DNA of 64,000 bases from Diplocarpon mali (GCA_024741835.1 JAENRP010000139.1:25854-89853), one strand, 5' to 3'; positions 47,537 through 59,697 are shown, counted from the stretch's first letter. The notes: generated by a model not told the origin, from the sequence alone. Numbers and translations: made by a program.

Positions 47537-49861
47537 ATGCATTAGCGGATGTATGGCATAGCACTGGCTAGTCTGGGCAGTGAATGTATAAACAAAAAGA
47601 GTACTAGGCTTTGTAGCTCCTGAACACATCCCTTACACCTTCTTTTTCCCAAAAATGTGTGTTATTTCATTGCAACCGCCATCTCCTACCCGCCTTTGTA
47701 TGCGTCCTTGTTCCTGCATGGTTCCTCTGAGGAGGTTGTTTACCACTTCAGCAAGCGCATGCCAGGGGCTATAGCAAGCCTACATGATGGGATGGGGTCT
47801 ATCCATCCTACCAACTTTACAAGCAACTTCAAGACATACCTACTGATTCACAGGCATGGCTCGCTGGCCTGATATCATAGTGAACCGTGCTATTATCTCC
47901 AGGTGAAGGTTCGCCCCTGTCAATAGCACCTTGATGCCTATTTCAGGAAATCCAAAGCCTAGACGGCCAGTTTCATATCCAACAGCAGTCTTCATAGCTA
48001 GCAGTCTGGTTTCTTCAAGTTTATTAAGAAAACGGCTTACCTCAGGAACGTGAGAAACCTGCGCGCGCGCGAGAGAACGCCATCTTTACATGTTTACCTG
48101 GTCCAATTCTTCCGGCCATCTTAGGTTTCCGTAATTCCAATAGCTAGCCTCCCGATTTCGTTTCGCGTGCTCAACCTCCGTTGATTGCGTACCGCTGCGG
48201 AGAAATTACTCTACCACTTTGGCATCATTGCACTTGGAATCGAAGTACACGAGCACTGTAGCTCCGCTTCGGCCTCTGCCGCGTTTCGCGAAGCTCTGGG
48301 AGAAACGAAGAGAGGAGTTGCGGGGCGCACCTGGGACCTTGGGTATGGCGCATGGCTCGTGATTCGGCCTGTACCGGATGCTTCGATGTCGGGGCTCCCA
48401 GCTGGAAACGATACAAAATCGGCAAGCAGTCTTTGTATCATCACCGGTTTATCGCAGGATCGCCACCTCTTCTCACCTGATCAGTGCAGCTAGCTAACTC
48501 ACTTGTTATTTCTAGATCCTCTTCTCAGTACCTTCTTCATTGACGCCAAGTCCTCTCAGTATGCAGTTCACCCTCTCGATGGCCGCCATGTTAACATTCA
48601 GCTCCGTCTCTTGTGCATTGCCTGTAACAAGCATCATAAGGCTGACGATCACCCGACTGCTGCGAGGTAGAAAAGATGGAATGAATTGCTGAAATCTTCT
48701 AGACACTAGACAGAGGCCTATATTGGCCATTTGTCAAGGTGAAGCAGAGGAATCCGCGGGCGGATCTGCTTTGCCATTTGAAGCCAAGTGTCGCTCTTAT
48801 TCACTTATTAGCCAGAATCATGCATATTTGTTGGAAAATCTGTTACGCATCTTACTATCTTTGTATATTTCTCGCAATCTGATTCTGTCTTGAGTAAATT
48901 TTGCTCAGGAGGGAACGCTGTGCATGATTGGGGAGTATTTAGTTTTCGCTTAGCAATGTCAATAGAACATCTCCCTCCCTGTCTTGGTGAGCTTATTTTT
49001 TTTGGCGAGTGGTCGCTCTAACTTCTCATTCAAACCTTCGGATATTCGCAAGACTCATCTACAAAGACGCTGGCTCATGCCTCGTAAAACTATCCCCCAA
49101 AGGAATCGCATAGCGTGTTTTTTTCTGTCACTCAATTGTTATTGTCTCGCCCCACAGTCCTCGATTGAATGAAATCCAAATCATATCGGCTCGAATCAAG
49201 CGCCGTGAGTTATTGTGGTATTATTCTGACATTAAAATGTCCCGCGATACTCTGGTAATACCCATCCTAGTGGATCGCTTCAACGGTACACGATACTATT
49301 CAATACCACCATCGCATTACTGATCTATTCCAGCTTCGCTCCATCGCTCCATCGCTCCCGTTCTCATCCAAACCGATTCAGTAGTATCAGCAATGATCAC
49401 AAGAGCAATTATCTTACAGATGCCTCCCCATGGTAGCAACATGAAAGTGAACGATGAGTTTACAGAGTCGTAGCCGATATCATCGTCAATTGACTCCGCA
49501 CCTGGCGAGGTTCCACTCAAGTATACGCTTGAGTATCACTCTACTAGTAACCTACGAGTATTTCCGAACTTGCACTCGAGATTTTAGTTACAATTCTTAA
49601 TACTAAGGTTCAGAGTAGAAGAAGTATAATGTCTAGGCAGGGTGGGAAGACCAAAGCTTGAACCCCTCGAGAATGATAACTCCGTGTATGATTGCTCTAT
49701 TTGGAGGATATCGGTGAGAATGCCGTACTCTGGCTTTAATTTTGAGAAGTATTTATTGCTGACGCTGACTATAACGTGCATGGTGCGCTGCTAGATACAA
49801 ACTGACGAGACTGCTTATGTTCGAGAAGAAGTCGTTGCCTTTTCTGTCGTCAACCGCGGCG
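47537..49861. other. Gene-poor intergenic region
   Basis: A 2.3-kb gap with one weak small-ORF candidate (48561-48692). There is a GC dinucleotide run at about 48060-48071. Other open frames are short and lack ATG starts or family resemblance. Confidence 0.5.
48561..48692 (+). CDS. Possible tiny secreted protein (weak)
   Basis: An ATG at 48561 opens a 43-codon frame starting MQFTLSMAAMLTFSSVSCAL, a textbook-looking secretory signal peptide with a likely cut after SCA. The mature part is short and basic (TITRLLRGRKDGMNC). A splice from G|GTAGAA (48666) to TTCTAG (48701) would remove the stop and extend the frame to roughly 98 aa, but a 36-nt intron is shorter than others here. It could be a small secreted protein, a truncated one, or chance. 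Confidence 0.25.
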   Translation: MQFTLSMAAMLTFSSVSCALPVTSIIRLTITRLLRGRKDGMNC

Positions 49862-50537
49862 TCAGCCAGGGACTTCTCCATCGTAATTCCTGCTGTTATC
49901 TGGAAGAACGCTAGTGCCAGCGATCTCGTATTGAGGACGATACAGTCGGCCTCTATGAAATGTGACACCTTCGTTGATAGTAACCTCTGGGTTCCTGAAA
50001 CGCTTATAATTGGGATCAGAGTACATCCGGATGAATCCCTCAATCTGCCAGATATTCTTGCCCTGTAGATGAAGCAGCCAGTGGGGCCAGGTTTCCAGAT
50101 ACATCGCTTCCGTGAAGACTTCCTGGTGAGCATGATAACCTTCCTGCAGCAAAATTTCTGCAGTTTCGGTGATTGTAATACCCAAACCTTTTCCTGATCT
50201 ATCGAAGTTTTCCGAAGTGCCCCAGTTTGTGTCAACCCAGCCCCAAAAGATGTCCTCCACTTTCTGCATTAGCAAAATGCGCGATGCTATCTATTAATTA
50301 GAACATACGAGGAGGTACTGGACTTTGCGCGTGAGATCTTCGCACGACCTTTGGAGAACCACCAGGAGCTACCTCCACGGTATCTATGAGATCCCATATG
50401 ATAATACCATCGCTTGTCTCGGCTTTGGCTAGAAGGATGCGCCATGGAATAGGGCTTGCAAGCCCGTTTTCAGGGAAACCGATGTAAACACGGGTATCGT
50501 AGTACCTGGTAGCCGGTACAGAGTTTTGCTTTACCAT
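49862..50537 (-). CDS. Orphan hypothetical protein, two exons
   Basis: Exons 50537-50319 and 50263-49862 would encode 206 aa; the 55-nt intron is GTACCT...GCTAATGCAG with a branch-like CTAAT, and both exons stay in frame (AQSP joins KVEDIFWGW). The protein begins MVKQNSVPATRYYDTRVYIG and contains aromatic-rich stretches (FWGWVDTNWGTSENFDRSGKG; EAMYLETWPHW). No signal peptide, membrane span or motif known to me is visible. Support comes only from the coherent splice structure and non-repetitive composition, so it could be a lineage-specific gene or a chance pair of open frames. Confidence 0.45.
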
Positions 50538-51719
50538 GATATCGGATGTTTCGGTGGTTCTCGGTTCTTAACGAGGAAAGTACTTATATTACCGATGATA
50601 ATGCTGCCTTGCGAGGGGATAGAGTAACGGAAATTTGTGTAGGGAATGTTCTGAGCGAGCGTTAAACAGCAGATAATGAAAAGAAAATTCTGGTGATGAG
50701 TTTATTGATACGGTGTATCAAGACAAGTCGAACGCAACTGGTCATACTAGTAAGACGTGCAGGTGCGATCTAGAGCCCTTGCACCGCATACCTGATGTAC
50801 TGTAAAAGCAAGAGCGTTATTCTTTCTCGCCGCCGCTGGCACCTGCTAATACTGACGAAGCTTCGTACTCAATGTAGCTCATCGGCTCTAAGCACTCTTC
50901 TACTACGTAACGTACTCAAAAGATGTCGACGTTATGCCACATCTTCTCTGACTAAGCATGGGGGAGGGGCACTCGGGATCCATTTGGAAACACTTACTTC
51001 ACGGCGCCAAATCCCATGTTCCGTTCCCTGACTCAGATCCATCAAAGAAATGTACTTGAGAACGATGAGCTAAGCTTGCTCTCCGGCTCTACTCGCCAAT
51101 ATGCCAGACGTGGATGCGTAGTGAACATAACCCCATGGTGTCCTTCTACTTTCTGTGCATATTCAGTGCCTCGCTGACAGTCCTCACGACAACGCACCGA
51201 TTCACAGGTCTGGGCAAAGGCTCATCGAAAAGTGTAGCGAGGTGAAACGGCTTCATATGCTGAAATTCAAGGAGTTGATTCCCGCTAATCGGGCAGCAGG
51301 AAACAAAGAAATGGCAGCATCGTATGGGCGGCATGACCTTAGTAACTCAAAACCGATACCTAGATCCTCATCCCGTCTTCAAGTCATGTACACATCAAAA
51401 CCTAAACGCAGACTCTTCTGAATCAAAAATAGGTATCCCGACCCCCTGCACCTCAACGCCCTTCTGTGACCTCATCGGGACCATGTGGCAGCGCATCAGA
51501 AGTTGCGAAAAAAGAATGAAAGATGCGAGTGAAGCTACATTCCCTGGTAGTCCAAGATTGCACGACCGTGCATGTTTGCGCATCAAGAGGTATTCAAGAA
51601 ACCATAACCAACACATGAACCATGCCCGTTTCCATGCTCGTAATTCCGCCAGTACCCTATAACCTATTCCAGCTCATGAGTCTGCACTTGCAGATATTTA
51701 TGATTGTGCATTGGGTACC
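50538..51719. other. Intergenic region
   Basis: A 1.2-kb gap upstream of the orphan gene and downstream of the minus-strand membrane protein gene. No supported ORF or repeat was found. Confidence 0.55.
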
Positions 51720-52865
51720 TCATTTCTTGAGAACGGCGTCATACAATGTGATCAATCCCGTGATACCTGTTCCAACGAGAACACCCTTCCAGCCGCCATA
51801 AACGGCAGAGTTAATACGAGCGACTGACTCCAGATCCACTAAACCACCAAACGTAACACCCTGTCCAAATACAACGAATGTTAAAAGTGCCTTGGTAATG
51901 CTGAAGATCAATGGATCGAAAGTGTAGTTGAAATGAGGGGTATGATTGCGAGTTCTCGATGGCTTGGCCGTCAGATTAAAAAAGTAGGCGGCAATAAGTG
52001 GGATAATAAGAGTAATAACCGCCCACAACAAAGCAGGGTTCCAAAAGGAGCTAGTCAACAGCAAGAACATATCTGGGACCTTGATATCGTGGGGAGCCGA
52101 TGTAATGTAGCGAATGGCTGGGATTGTGAAAGCATATCGGTCCGTGAGAACTTCCTTTCGCAAGTTGTAGAACTCGAAGAGTACGACAACCAGTTGCACA
52201 GCCTCGACTGTGGAAAGATTCTCACGCGTGTTGTGTGCATATTCAAGGAGACCTGATTCCTCGTAAAGGTCCACAACCTTCGAGCGTAGAACTTGTGTTC
52301 GGCGGTCAATCGCGTCCGCGACAACACTTGGTGATGGTGGTAAGGGAACATTCGACGCGAAGGAGAGGTTGGATATCGCAGACACTCGAGGGGTCCGGGC
52401 CAATGCAGATCTTGCGCGGGTAGTGGCGGGTTCGACTTCCGAATCGTCGCTGGAACGTCGTCAACAATGCTTCCGTTTGAGGGCGCGCGGGGCCCGTATA
52501 CTTACGTCGCAACAAGCTCCTCCGCAGCTTTGGTCACTCGGCGCTTTACCGACTTGAATTTCGCTTCAGCATTTGCAAGCGCAGACGACGCCTCTTTTTT
52601 GACTGGAGAGCTTCCACCCCTTGTCTTGTAGAAAGGCGCGAATCGAGTATCCGTTGAGAATTCAGATGCATTCTCGGTGAGGAACTCGTCGAGCGCGGCC
52701 TCTAACTGCGGTTTCTTCAACCCATCATATCTGCGAAAATTCAGTCTATCTGCTGCAGATTTCAGGGTATGCGGATGACTTGTACTCTTTATAGCCTATA
52801 CTATCAGACAACTCGAGGAGCTCCCCTTTGCGCATTTTCTGCAGCCATGTTGATGCTCCGGACAT
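51720..52865 (-). CDS. Membrane protein with SAP/HeH-like N terminus, function unknown
   Basis: Exons 52865-52786, 52730-52506 and 52449-51720 encode 344 aa; introns are 55 nt (GTACAA...TCGCAG) and 56 nt (GTAAGT...TTCCAG). The first ~45 residues read WLQKMRKGELLELSDSIG and YDGLKKPQLEAALDEFL, a helix-turn-helix layout resembling SAP or helix-extension-helix domains that bind DNA or chromatin. A basic/Ser-rich linker follows (VKRRVTKAAEELV, acidic DDSEVEP). The second half is hydrophobic with about three membrane spans: near FLLLTSSFWNPALLWAVITL, near ITKALLTFVVFGQGVTFGGL and near GVLVGTGITGLITLYDAV, ending LKK. A nuclear-envelope role like that of Heh/LEM proteins is inferred from architecture only. 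Confidence 0.82.
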
Positions 52866-53889
52866 CGTCAATAGTACGATTCTACAAAGCAGAGTTACGC
52901 GATCGTAATGAGTATGGGTTGACTGGGGTTGAGGGATTTCGGTGGTAGCAAGAATGTTCACGTATATATAGGGTGGTTGTCGACCATCAATCTAAGATCG
53001 AAAGAGGCCGGTAAACAACAGATAGCGGCGCGACCAGGTCAATCTTGGCATCCTAGCGACACGTGATGCACGAGGATGGAAGCAGCGAATGAGGAAGGCA
53101 TATAGCTTAAGGCCCCGTTTGAAAGGTTACTACCTTTCTGAAGTAGTTGCAATGTTAGCAAAATTTCTAAAGAAGTTCAAAAAACATACCAGTACTGATA
53201 TGAAGTTAACAAGCTGGTTTGTAGGGTTAGCATGCAACTCTAGGAAAAGCCGATTTGAGTCAAAAGGCATTTCTTAAGTTATCATAACACGCTCTATTTG
53301 AACTTGATATTTGCAACTCTAAATTCTTATAAATAAACCCCAGTATAGAAGATATGATTGCAACTATTTATAATATTTGATAAATTAAAAAGATATTATG
53401 AGTGCAAAATACCATTATTTCAGTGATATACACAGGTAATTCGTAAGAGTTGAGTTATTTACTTGGCACAAAAAGTTGTAGCGGTTGACAGCACGAGTCC
53501 TCCAGACCAGCTGCGAGAGAGCTGGTCTATTTTGACAGGATAATCCCATCAACTTTCTGCAGATACTACGCAATAACTGCGAGTTATCTATATGTTTAAT
53601 TTAGAAGTAAAAGTCAACTTTTAGTACATTTCTAATTAACTCTTCCAAGAAGTTGCGCAAGAAATTCTGTAGCCAGACGGGGTTTAAGACGATAGTGATG
53701 ATCGAGAATACTTGAGGCATTCGCAATGGTCACTGAATAGCGCAGCGGTATTTTCGTCAAGTCCCACAATGTTAAAGTCTGAGGCATGTCGAGGAACAAG
53801 CAGAATCGAAGCTCAGCCTACCTACACAACTAGTGCTGTAAACAAGCCATGAAGAAAAATGGCGGCAAGGACTTGGTATCCGAATCTAT
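52866..53889. other. AT-rich intergenic region with a candidate MITE
   Basis: Between two minus-strand genes. Its centre is the AT-rich candidate element at 53107-53688, described separately. The rest holds a promoter for the membrane protein and the 3' flank of the P450 gene. Confidence 0.55.
53107..53688. mobile_element. Candidate RIP-degraded MITE / non-autonomous DNA transposon
   Basis: The ends carry imperfect inverted repeats: TTAAGGCCCCGTTTG at 53107-53121 and, on the other strand, CTTAAACCCCGTCTG at 53688-53674. Ten of 15 positions match and four of the five mismatches are transitions, as RIP would produce. The ~580-bp interior is AT-rich and has no coding capacity. No clear target-site duplication was seen. 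Chance similarity of short ends remains possible. Confidence 0.4.
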
Positions 53890-56026
53890 CTAATCAACCA
53901 TATGTACAAATCTTTCCTCGCCCTTCTTGACAACCCTGACTGGAATATAAGCTGGACTTTCATGTAACTTCAGCGTGATGACTGAGGTCGCTTTCCTAAT
54001 AGTCTGCCTTGCCTTATCCTGAGCCCTTTTGTACAGTTTAACCTTCTCACTGTCTGTCATTTTCGTGACCTCATCGTCGGTTGCCCACTCGTCTACAGCC
54101 AACTCGACTGAGTACTTCTGAAATACTACAGATAAGATACCGACAACTTTCACCTGTGCCAGCCTCCTTCCCAAACAAGACCGGGGACCGTCTGAGAATG
54201 GGAGGTAAGCTCCCCGAGAGGGGCGAAACAGGGAGGCAGCTGTATCTGAGCCCGTGAACCCTCCGAAGTTGTCTTCTTCTTCAAACTCCAAGTCAGCGTC
54301 CAACTGTTGCTTGCCATCTGGCGTATTCTTCACCAGCCATCTTTCCGGCCTGAAGTCATATAAGTCGTTCGGACGACTTGATACTTTGGACGGCTGCGTC
54401 GGCCAGTATCTCGGATTCCTATGTACGCCGACGGTGTTGAGCCCTATACGAGCTCCTGCTGGAAGAGTGAATTTTTTGCCATCTATAACAATAACTTGAT
54501 CTTGCGACTTGGTAACTTGTTTCGGAATGGCAATCACCGGAGGCATCAGGCGTAGCTGTTCATTCATTACTGCCCCAACAACCCCCCCAAGCAAAGCGTT
54601 GATATTGGTGTCGTAATCCCAAGCGTCAGGCGGCTTGTCTCCAAATATCGACTGCACTTCCTTCTGCAAAAGTCGCTGTGCTCGGGGATTGATAGCCAAT
54701 TCCATTAAAGAAAAATGAATGGAATTCGCCGTAGTCTCATGACCAGCAACGATCATGACAAATGTATTTCCAAGAATATCGGAATCTGACAATTTTTTTT
54801 TACCATATTCCCCGATTTCAGCGTGATCTGAGGACGGCCCCTTGCTAGAGGTTGCCGATTTACCATAAGAGCTTCTCACCAACATGCCCATGATGTCGAG
54901 CCCTTCGCCCAACTGTCCCTCTCGTGCTTGCTCTACTTTTTGAACGAAAAGTTCATTCATATATTGCTTCCAATTGCAGTAGGAATCATAGGCTTTGGAA
55001 GATCCACTCAGTGGAAGCCGTCCTGTTGCAATTAGCGACTTTTTGAACCCAATCGTTTCGTAAACTTACTCAGGACCCACTTCGGAACCATTAAGACCCA
55101 TATAAGGTTCCCCAAAAGTGTATCCAAAGCACACTCAAAACTCATTGTATGACCTTCCGGAGGCTCATTGCTGCTGAAGATGGCCTCGCTTGCGCTTTCT
55201 TTCTCGTCTGGCTGCTCTCCGGGCCATAGCAAGCTCACACCGAAACCAATGCGACTAATAATATGCAGTGTCAACCGCATAGTGTCGGTTGGCACTTCCT
55301 TCAGTGTGATATTTCCTGAGCCCTCCGCTCCCGTCCATTTTCTCAGCATGCCTTGAGCCTGCTTACACGCCTCCGAAAATACCAGCACATTATTCTTCTC
55401 GTTGAACCCCGGAGCTGTGACTTTTCGGTGTTGTTTCCATTCTGCACCTTCGGTTGAGATGATGTTTTTACCGAAGATTTCAAGGACGCGGTAAGATTCG
55501 AGTGGCTTCGGAAATGCCTCTCGCCGCGAGGTGACTTGATGTAAAGCTTCGGCATTTACTAGCCATATTTGTATGGAACCTGGGGAGACCTGTAGAAATA
55601 CTTCGCCCTTCTCTTCAAAAGGATCGAATTGCAGATCCCATACCCAATCAGGCATGATATAACTGCTCGCAGTTAGTCCTGCTCAAGATTCTGGATTTGG
55701 CGCATACGGAAGCCATTTCTCGGACCATGAGTTCGGGAGGTAGGAAAAGATTTGAATCCAGAGCTTGTGAGTTATCAGCCATGCCGGATTGTAGATATTG
55801 ACCGCTACGATTGTGAGTTGAGATCCCAGGTGCCGGGAGGCGTATACTTACGAACGAGTATGTAGGGAAGACCGGATCTTTTCGCTGCGGCAATATTGTT
55901 CAATAATCCTGAGATGTTGAAGTATATCAAATAAAAGATAGCCCCAATCACTGCGGTTAATACCGCGGAAGGCATGCCGGTGGCGAGATTGAAGATCTCA
56001 GCACGCGATTGTGATTTCTCATACAT
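53890..56026 (-). CDS. Cytochrome P450 monooxygenase
   Basis: Exons 56026-55852, 55804-55708, 55662-55070 and 55022-53890 encode about 665 aa; introns are 47, 45 and 47 nt with good GT-AG ends. The N terminus has a hydrophobic anchor (about residues 20-45), so ER-membrane location is likely. P450 motifs are the oxygen-binding I-helix AGHETT (from about 381), the K-helix EQLR (443-446), FRPERW, and the haem loop FSDGPRSCLG with the ligand Cys at about 571. About 95 residues follow the haem loop, longer than usual, with a charged insert (DDEVTKMTDSEKVKLYKRAQ). CYP family and substrate are not identifiable; no neighbouring biosynthetic genes are seen. The start codon is the least certain part. 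Confidence 0.9.
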
Positions 56027-58118
56027 TTTCGTTATCAACAAAACTACCGTGACATTGAGGAAGACGAGGACGAGCGTGTATAGGAAGTTCTAAACAAAAC
56101 AATCAAATGACATGGACCTGAAAATGCTACGCGGCTAGACAGTAAACTTGCGAGGTGTGGTGACGTTAATGACTTTGAAGACTGAAGACACGGACACTAA
56201 TAGGTAGGTTCCTTATTTTACATACGAGGCAAAATTGACTAGTCTGGATCCCGACTTGGGGTCAAACTTCTACCAGACTGTTCCAGTAGCGAGTGGAAAC
56301 GAGTGACCGCCCGTGTTCAAAGTGGTGAAACACTTCATCTCTAGGTTTCAGCGGCTACCTACCTACCTATATACCTATAGGTACCTATACTGTGGTACAG
56401 TAGGTAAGGTATGTTGTTAAATTTAGCTGTCTCTCCTATAAGCTTCCATCTGCAGGGGCTACTGCAAGGGGTAAAGAAAGTACATTGCACCGACATGGCT
56501 AAGCCTTGAACCTCCCCTGACATCGAAATGCATTGCATTTTTTGTATTTTGCACTTCTATTTATCAAAGGACGAACTGACTGACGGATGAAGGCAATAGT
56601 GCAATAGGAATTGATCGCTGTCTAACACGCCTTACTCATAGCTCGGCTAAGAGGATTGGATCCCGTCACTTGATCCTCATGGGATCTTGCGAGGCGCGTC
56701 CCTGTTGTACATGTGAGTGATATAACTATCCATCCATCCATCCATTTAGCAGAGTATATATATTCACACAGATAATCGAAACAGTCCATTGCCCTATTTT
56801 GAGGTAGTCAATGCCATTGTAATGACATGCACTAGGAACGGCAAGACAAGAGAAGAGGATATATCCCAAATCAAACTTAGACAACCGACGCTTCCATTAA
56901 CTGATTGAGGTCTAGATACGCATTTTGTGCAGCCTCATTCGACTTTTTGCTGTCCACAAAAATGATGAAAATGGGAATTGCTCAACTACTGATTCTTTCA
57001 GCAACACCGTTGACTTCATTAACTTCAAGCTTGGTGATTGAACACCTGCAGACTCTTTGGAGACGAACTATCTAAATTAGCAACACGTGTGCTGCTTTCT
57101 GAACATCCGATGCCTTTTCCTAGGAGAGAGGGTCCATTAGTCAGAGGCAGGCTTCTGCATTTCCTCGTAGTTCCACTCTGGTATAGCAGCGAGGAATCCT
57201 GCCATGCTGTACCCAGATATCAGCGCCAATGTATCAGGCATGTCCGAACTCAAGCCGGAGAGAAAAGCTAGATACCTACCAGGCACGTGGTACACTATTC
57301 AAACTATGATTACTATTCATCTTGCGGGGATTTGATGCTTCGGAGGTTATTTACAATGGCTTACGGTGGGAACCGAACTTGATAATCCCAGGCTTTTTTG
57401 AGGAAATGTTGTTAAGAACGGCTCAGGGTAGTTTATTGATATTGAAGAGATTCCTCGACAATAATTGCCACGATGCATGGGAAATGCTCAAACACTTCTA
57501 ATGCAGTAGACAAGATGCTGTTTCCATAGCAACATATCGAGCGAATAGTCTCAATTTAGGTAGCAAAGCTCGAAATAGCTCTATTTTGATTTGCGATGAG
57601 TGAACCCCCAGCTGCAAACTAGCAGCCTCTTGTTTGACCTAGGCCGTAGCAATTACCGCCTGCGTTAGTCTTGAACTAGGGATGTAGATTTATAAACCAA
57701 TAAGACTTGTAGGAGCCCTGGGACATGTCTCGATCCACGGCCCAGCTTATAGCAATATGAATAGAATGACCGAGTGTAATTTGTAGGTAGTCAAGAAAGG
57801 CAGAGAGGGACAGCAAAAGTCGAAGGTGGGGTTTAAATGAAGAGAGAAGCGAGACAAGACCTCGGGGCCTATCAGCACGAGCCGTATTTTGACACGCTGA
57901 ACTTTTTGCGAAGATGAGTAATTTAATACATCAAGAAAATGATGTTCTACTGACTAATTCGGATGAATAAAGAGGTGGAGGGTGCTTCGAACCCTCTTTT
58001 TCAGGCACGTGCTGATAGTGGTACGCTAGTCGGGTCTAAGCGACAGGTCGCACATTCGATTCAATGAATCTCTTTAATACGACCAACTCATCAAACGATC
58101 ATCGATAAGTCAGTCAAA
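56027..58118. other. Divergent intergenic region, P450 / eL42 gene
   Basis: A 2.1-kb AT-rich gap. It contains short CCTA/TAGG-type direct and inverted motifs at about 56350-56410, a CATC repeat near 56730, and a 6-bp-stem hairpin (GAGGGT...ACCCTC) at 57978-57996. No gene is supported. Confidence 0.55.
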
Positions 58119-58841
58119 ATGGTACGTTGAACAACCTTCGATTCGTGGCTTCGAGTTTGGAGGGCCTGGGATGGCAAAGCGAATTGAACTCGCGGGTTTA
58201 TGAAGCTCGGGATTGCGAAATGTCGAGAAAAATATCTGCGACAACAGAGACATCGCAGCATCAAAATTTAGAATATACAGGCCAAAAGGAAGCTAAATTT
58301 GGGCATGAAAAATCCGAAAATCACAAGGACATATCGATGGTGGAAGAAAAGAAGCTTGAGATGACGAGGACTCCCATGATGATACGAGGCTAACTTCGGT
58401 GCCTCACAGGTCAACGTTCCCAAGACCAGACGTACCTACTGCAAGGGCAAGGACTGCAGAAAGCATACCCAGCACAAGGTTACCCAGTACAAGGCCGGAA
58501 AAGTACATGACACGCGATCTAGATGGATTTGGACCGGTATCTAATGGCTTGGATAGGCTTCGCTTTTCGCACAAGGAAAGCGTCGTTATGACCGAAAACA
58601 GTCCGGTTACGGTGGTCAAACGAAGCCTGTGTTCCACAAGAAGGCGAAGACTACGAAGAAAGTCGTGTTGAGATTAGAGTGCACATCCTGCAAGACCAAG
58701 GCGCAACTGGCGTTGAAGCGTTGCAAGCATTTTGAACTTGGGTACGTGCCCCTCGAGCTTTTACAAATCTGCTGTGGAATGCTGGCTAATTACGTTTACA
58801 GTGGTGATAAGAAGACCAAGGGTGCCGCGTTGGTATTCTAG
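58119..58841 (+). CDS. RPL42: 60S ribosomal protein eL42 (L36a/L44)
   Basis: Four exons: 58119-58121, 58410-58502, 58557-58741 and 58802-58841, giving 106 aa, the usual length. Exon 1 is only the start codon ATG, followed at once by a 288-nt intron (GTACGT...CTCACAG with branch GCTAAC). The protein [16 protein letters not shown]...CTSCKTK...CKHFELGG has the zinc-ribbon cysteines 12, 17, 74 and 77. It sits near the large-subunit E site. Residue 56 is proline (QTKPVF), the form associated with cycloheximide sensitivity in yeasts. The long first intron may carry regulatory signals, as is common in ribosomal protein genes. Confidence 0.96.
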
Positions 58842-59697
58842 ATGTTCTACTTTTGAAATGACTCCCTTTTCTCGCATGGACATGGACGGACGGAGAGGCG
58901 GATTTTGCGCGGGTACAATGGCTGAACTAGTGGGAACAGGACATCGATTGGGTCTCTGTATCTTGCTCGGATTTGCCGAAGGAGCATAGCAAAATCCGAA
59001 GATATCAATCATGCTTTCGAACCTTGATTCAGCTGGCCGTGAACTTGTGATGTTGGAGATGGTTTGTGACAGAACTTCGGAGCTCGAGATTAATGATGGA
59101 CAACTAAGCTGAATCTCGGTGGTCACAGCTTCTAAGTTTCTCTCTTCATAGGTGTGTTTGACATGCTGCACGCTGAGGAAGTTGGAGATCTGCTCCATAT
59201 ATCGTGCTTGACTGGGGAATGTCGCAGGAACTCATTCCATCTATCAATGTCATTTACCTTTCGTTGAATAAGTAAACAGAGTTATGTTTACGCATTCTAT
59301 TTTTCCTTGTAATGCTGTCAAGAACGAAATAAATAGCGGGTGTACTCCTGCCCCGAAGAAAATTGGTTCATCCGGATGCATGTTAGTAGTTTAAGATTGC
59401 CCATTTTTATCTTGGCGGACAGATCGGGGCAGCTCGCTTACTTGTACAGAATGCCATGTGTGCCAGCTGTGTCCAGAGGTAAAAACGACCAAATGAAATC
59501 ACAGATCACATTGGAGCAGTCATGCGATGCATCGAACTAGGAGTTTTGAACCTGTCAGCCTGGCATAACACTGTATCCATCTAGCGGGCTGGTTATTTGT
59601 TATCCACATGATCCAAATGGCCTATCCAATCCTACAAATGTCAGTCTTGCTCTGGGCAATCGAAAGATTTTCAGTCGTGTATAGGTCTTATTTCCAC
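58842..59697. other. Convergent intergenic region
   Basis: This lies between RPL42 (+) and the 2H phosphodiesterase gene (-). No supported ORF, RNA gene or repeat is seen. Confidence 0.55.

Noticed and set aside
57960..58060. Possible tRNA (GGTTCGAA on the minus strand near 57985; ATTCGATTC on the plus strand near 58053)
   Set aside because: The T-arm stem and loop do not align with the conserved TTCRANY register, and no acceptor stem or D-arm forms.
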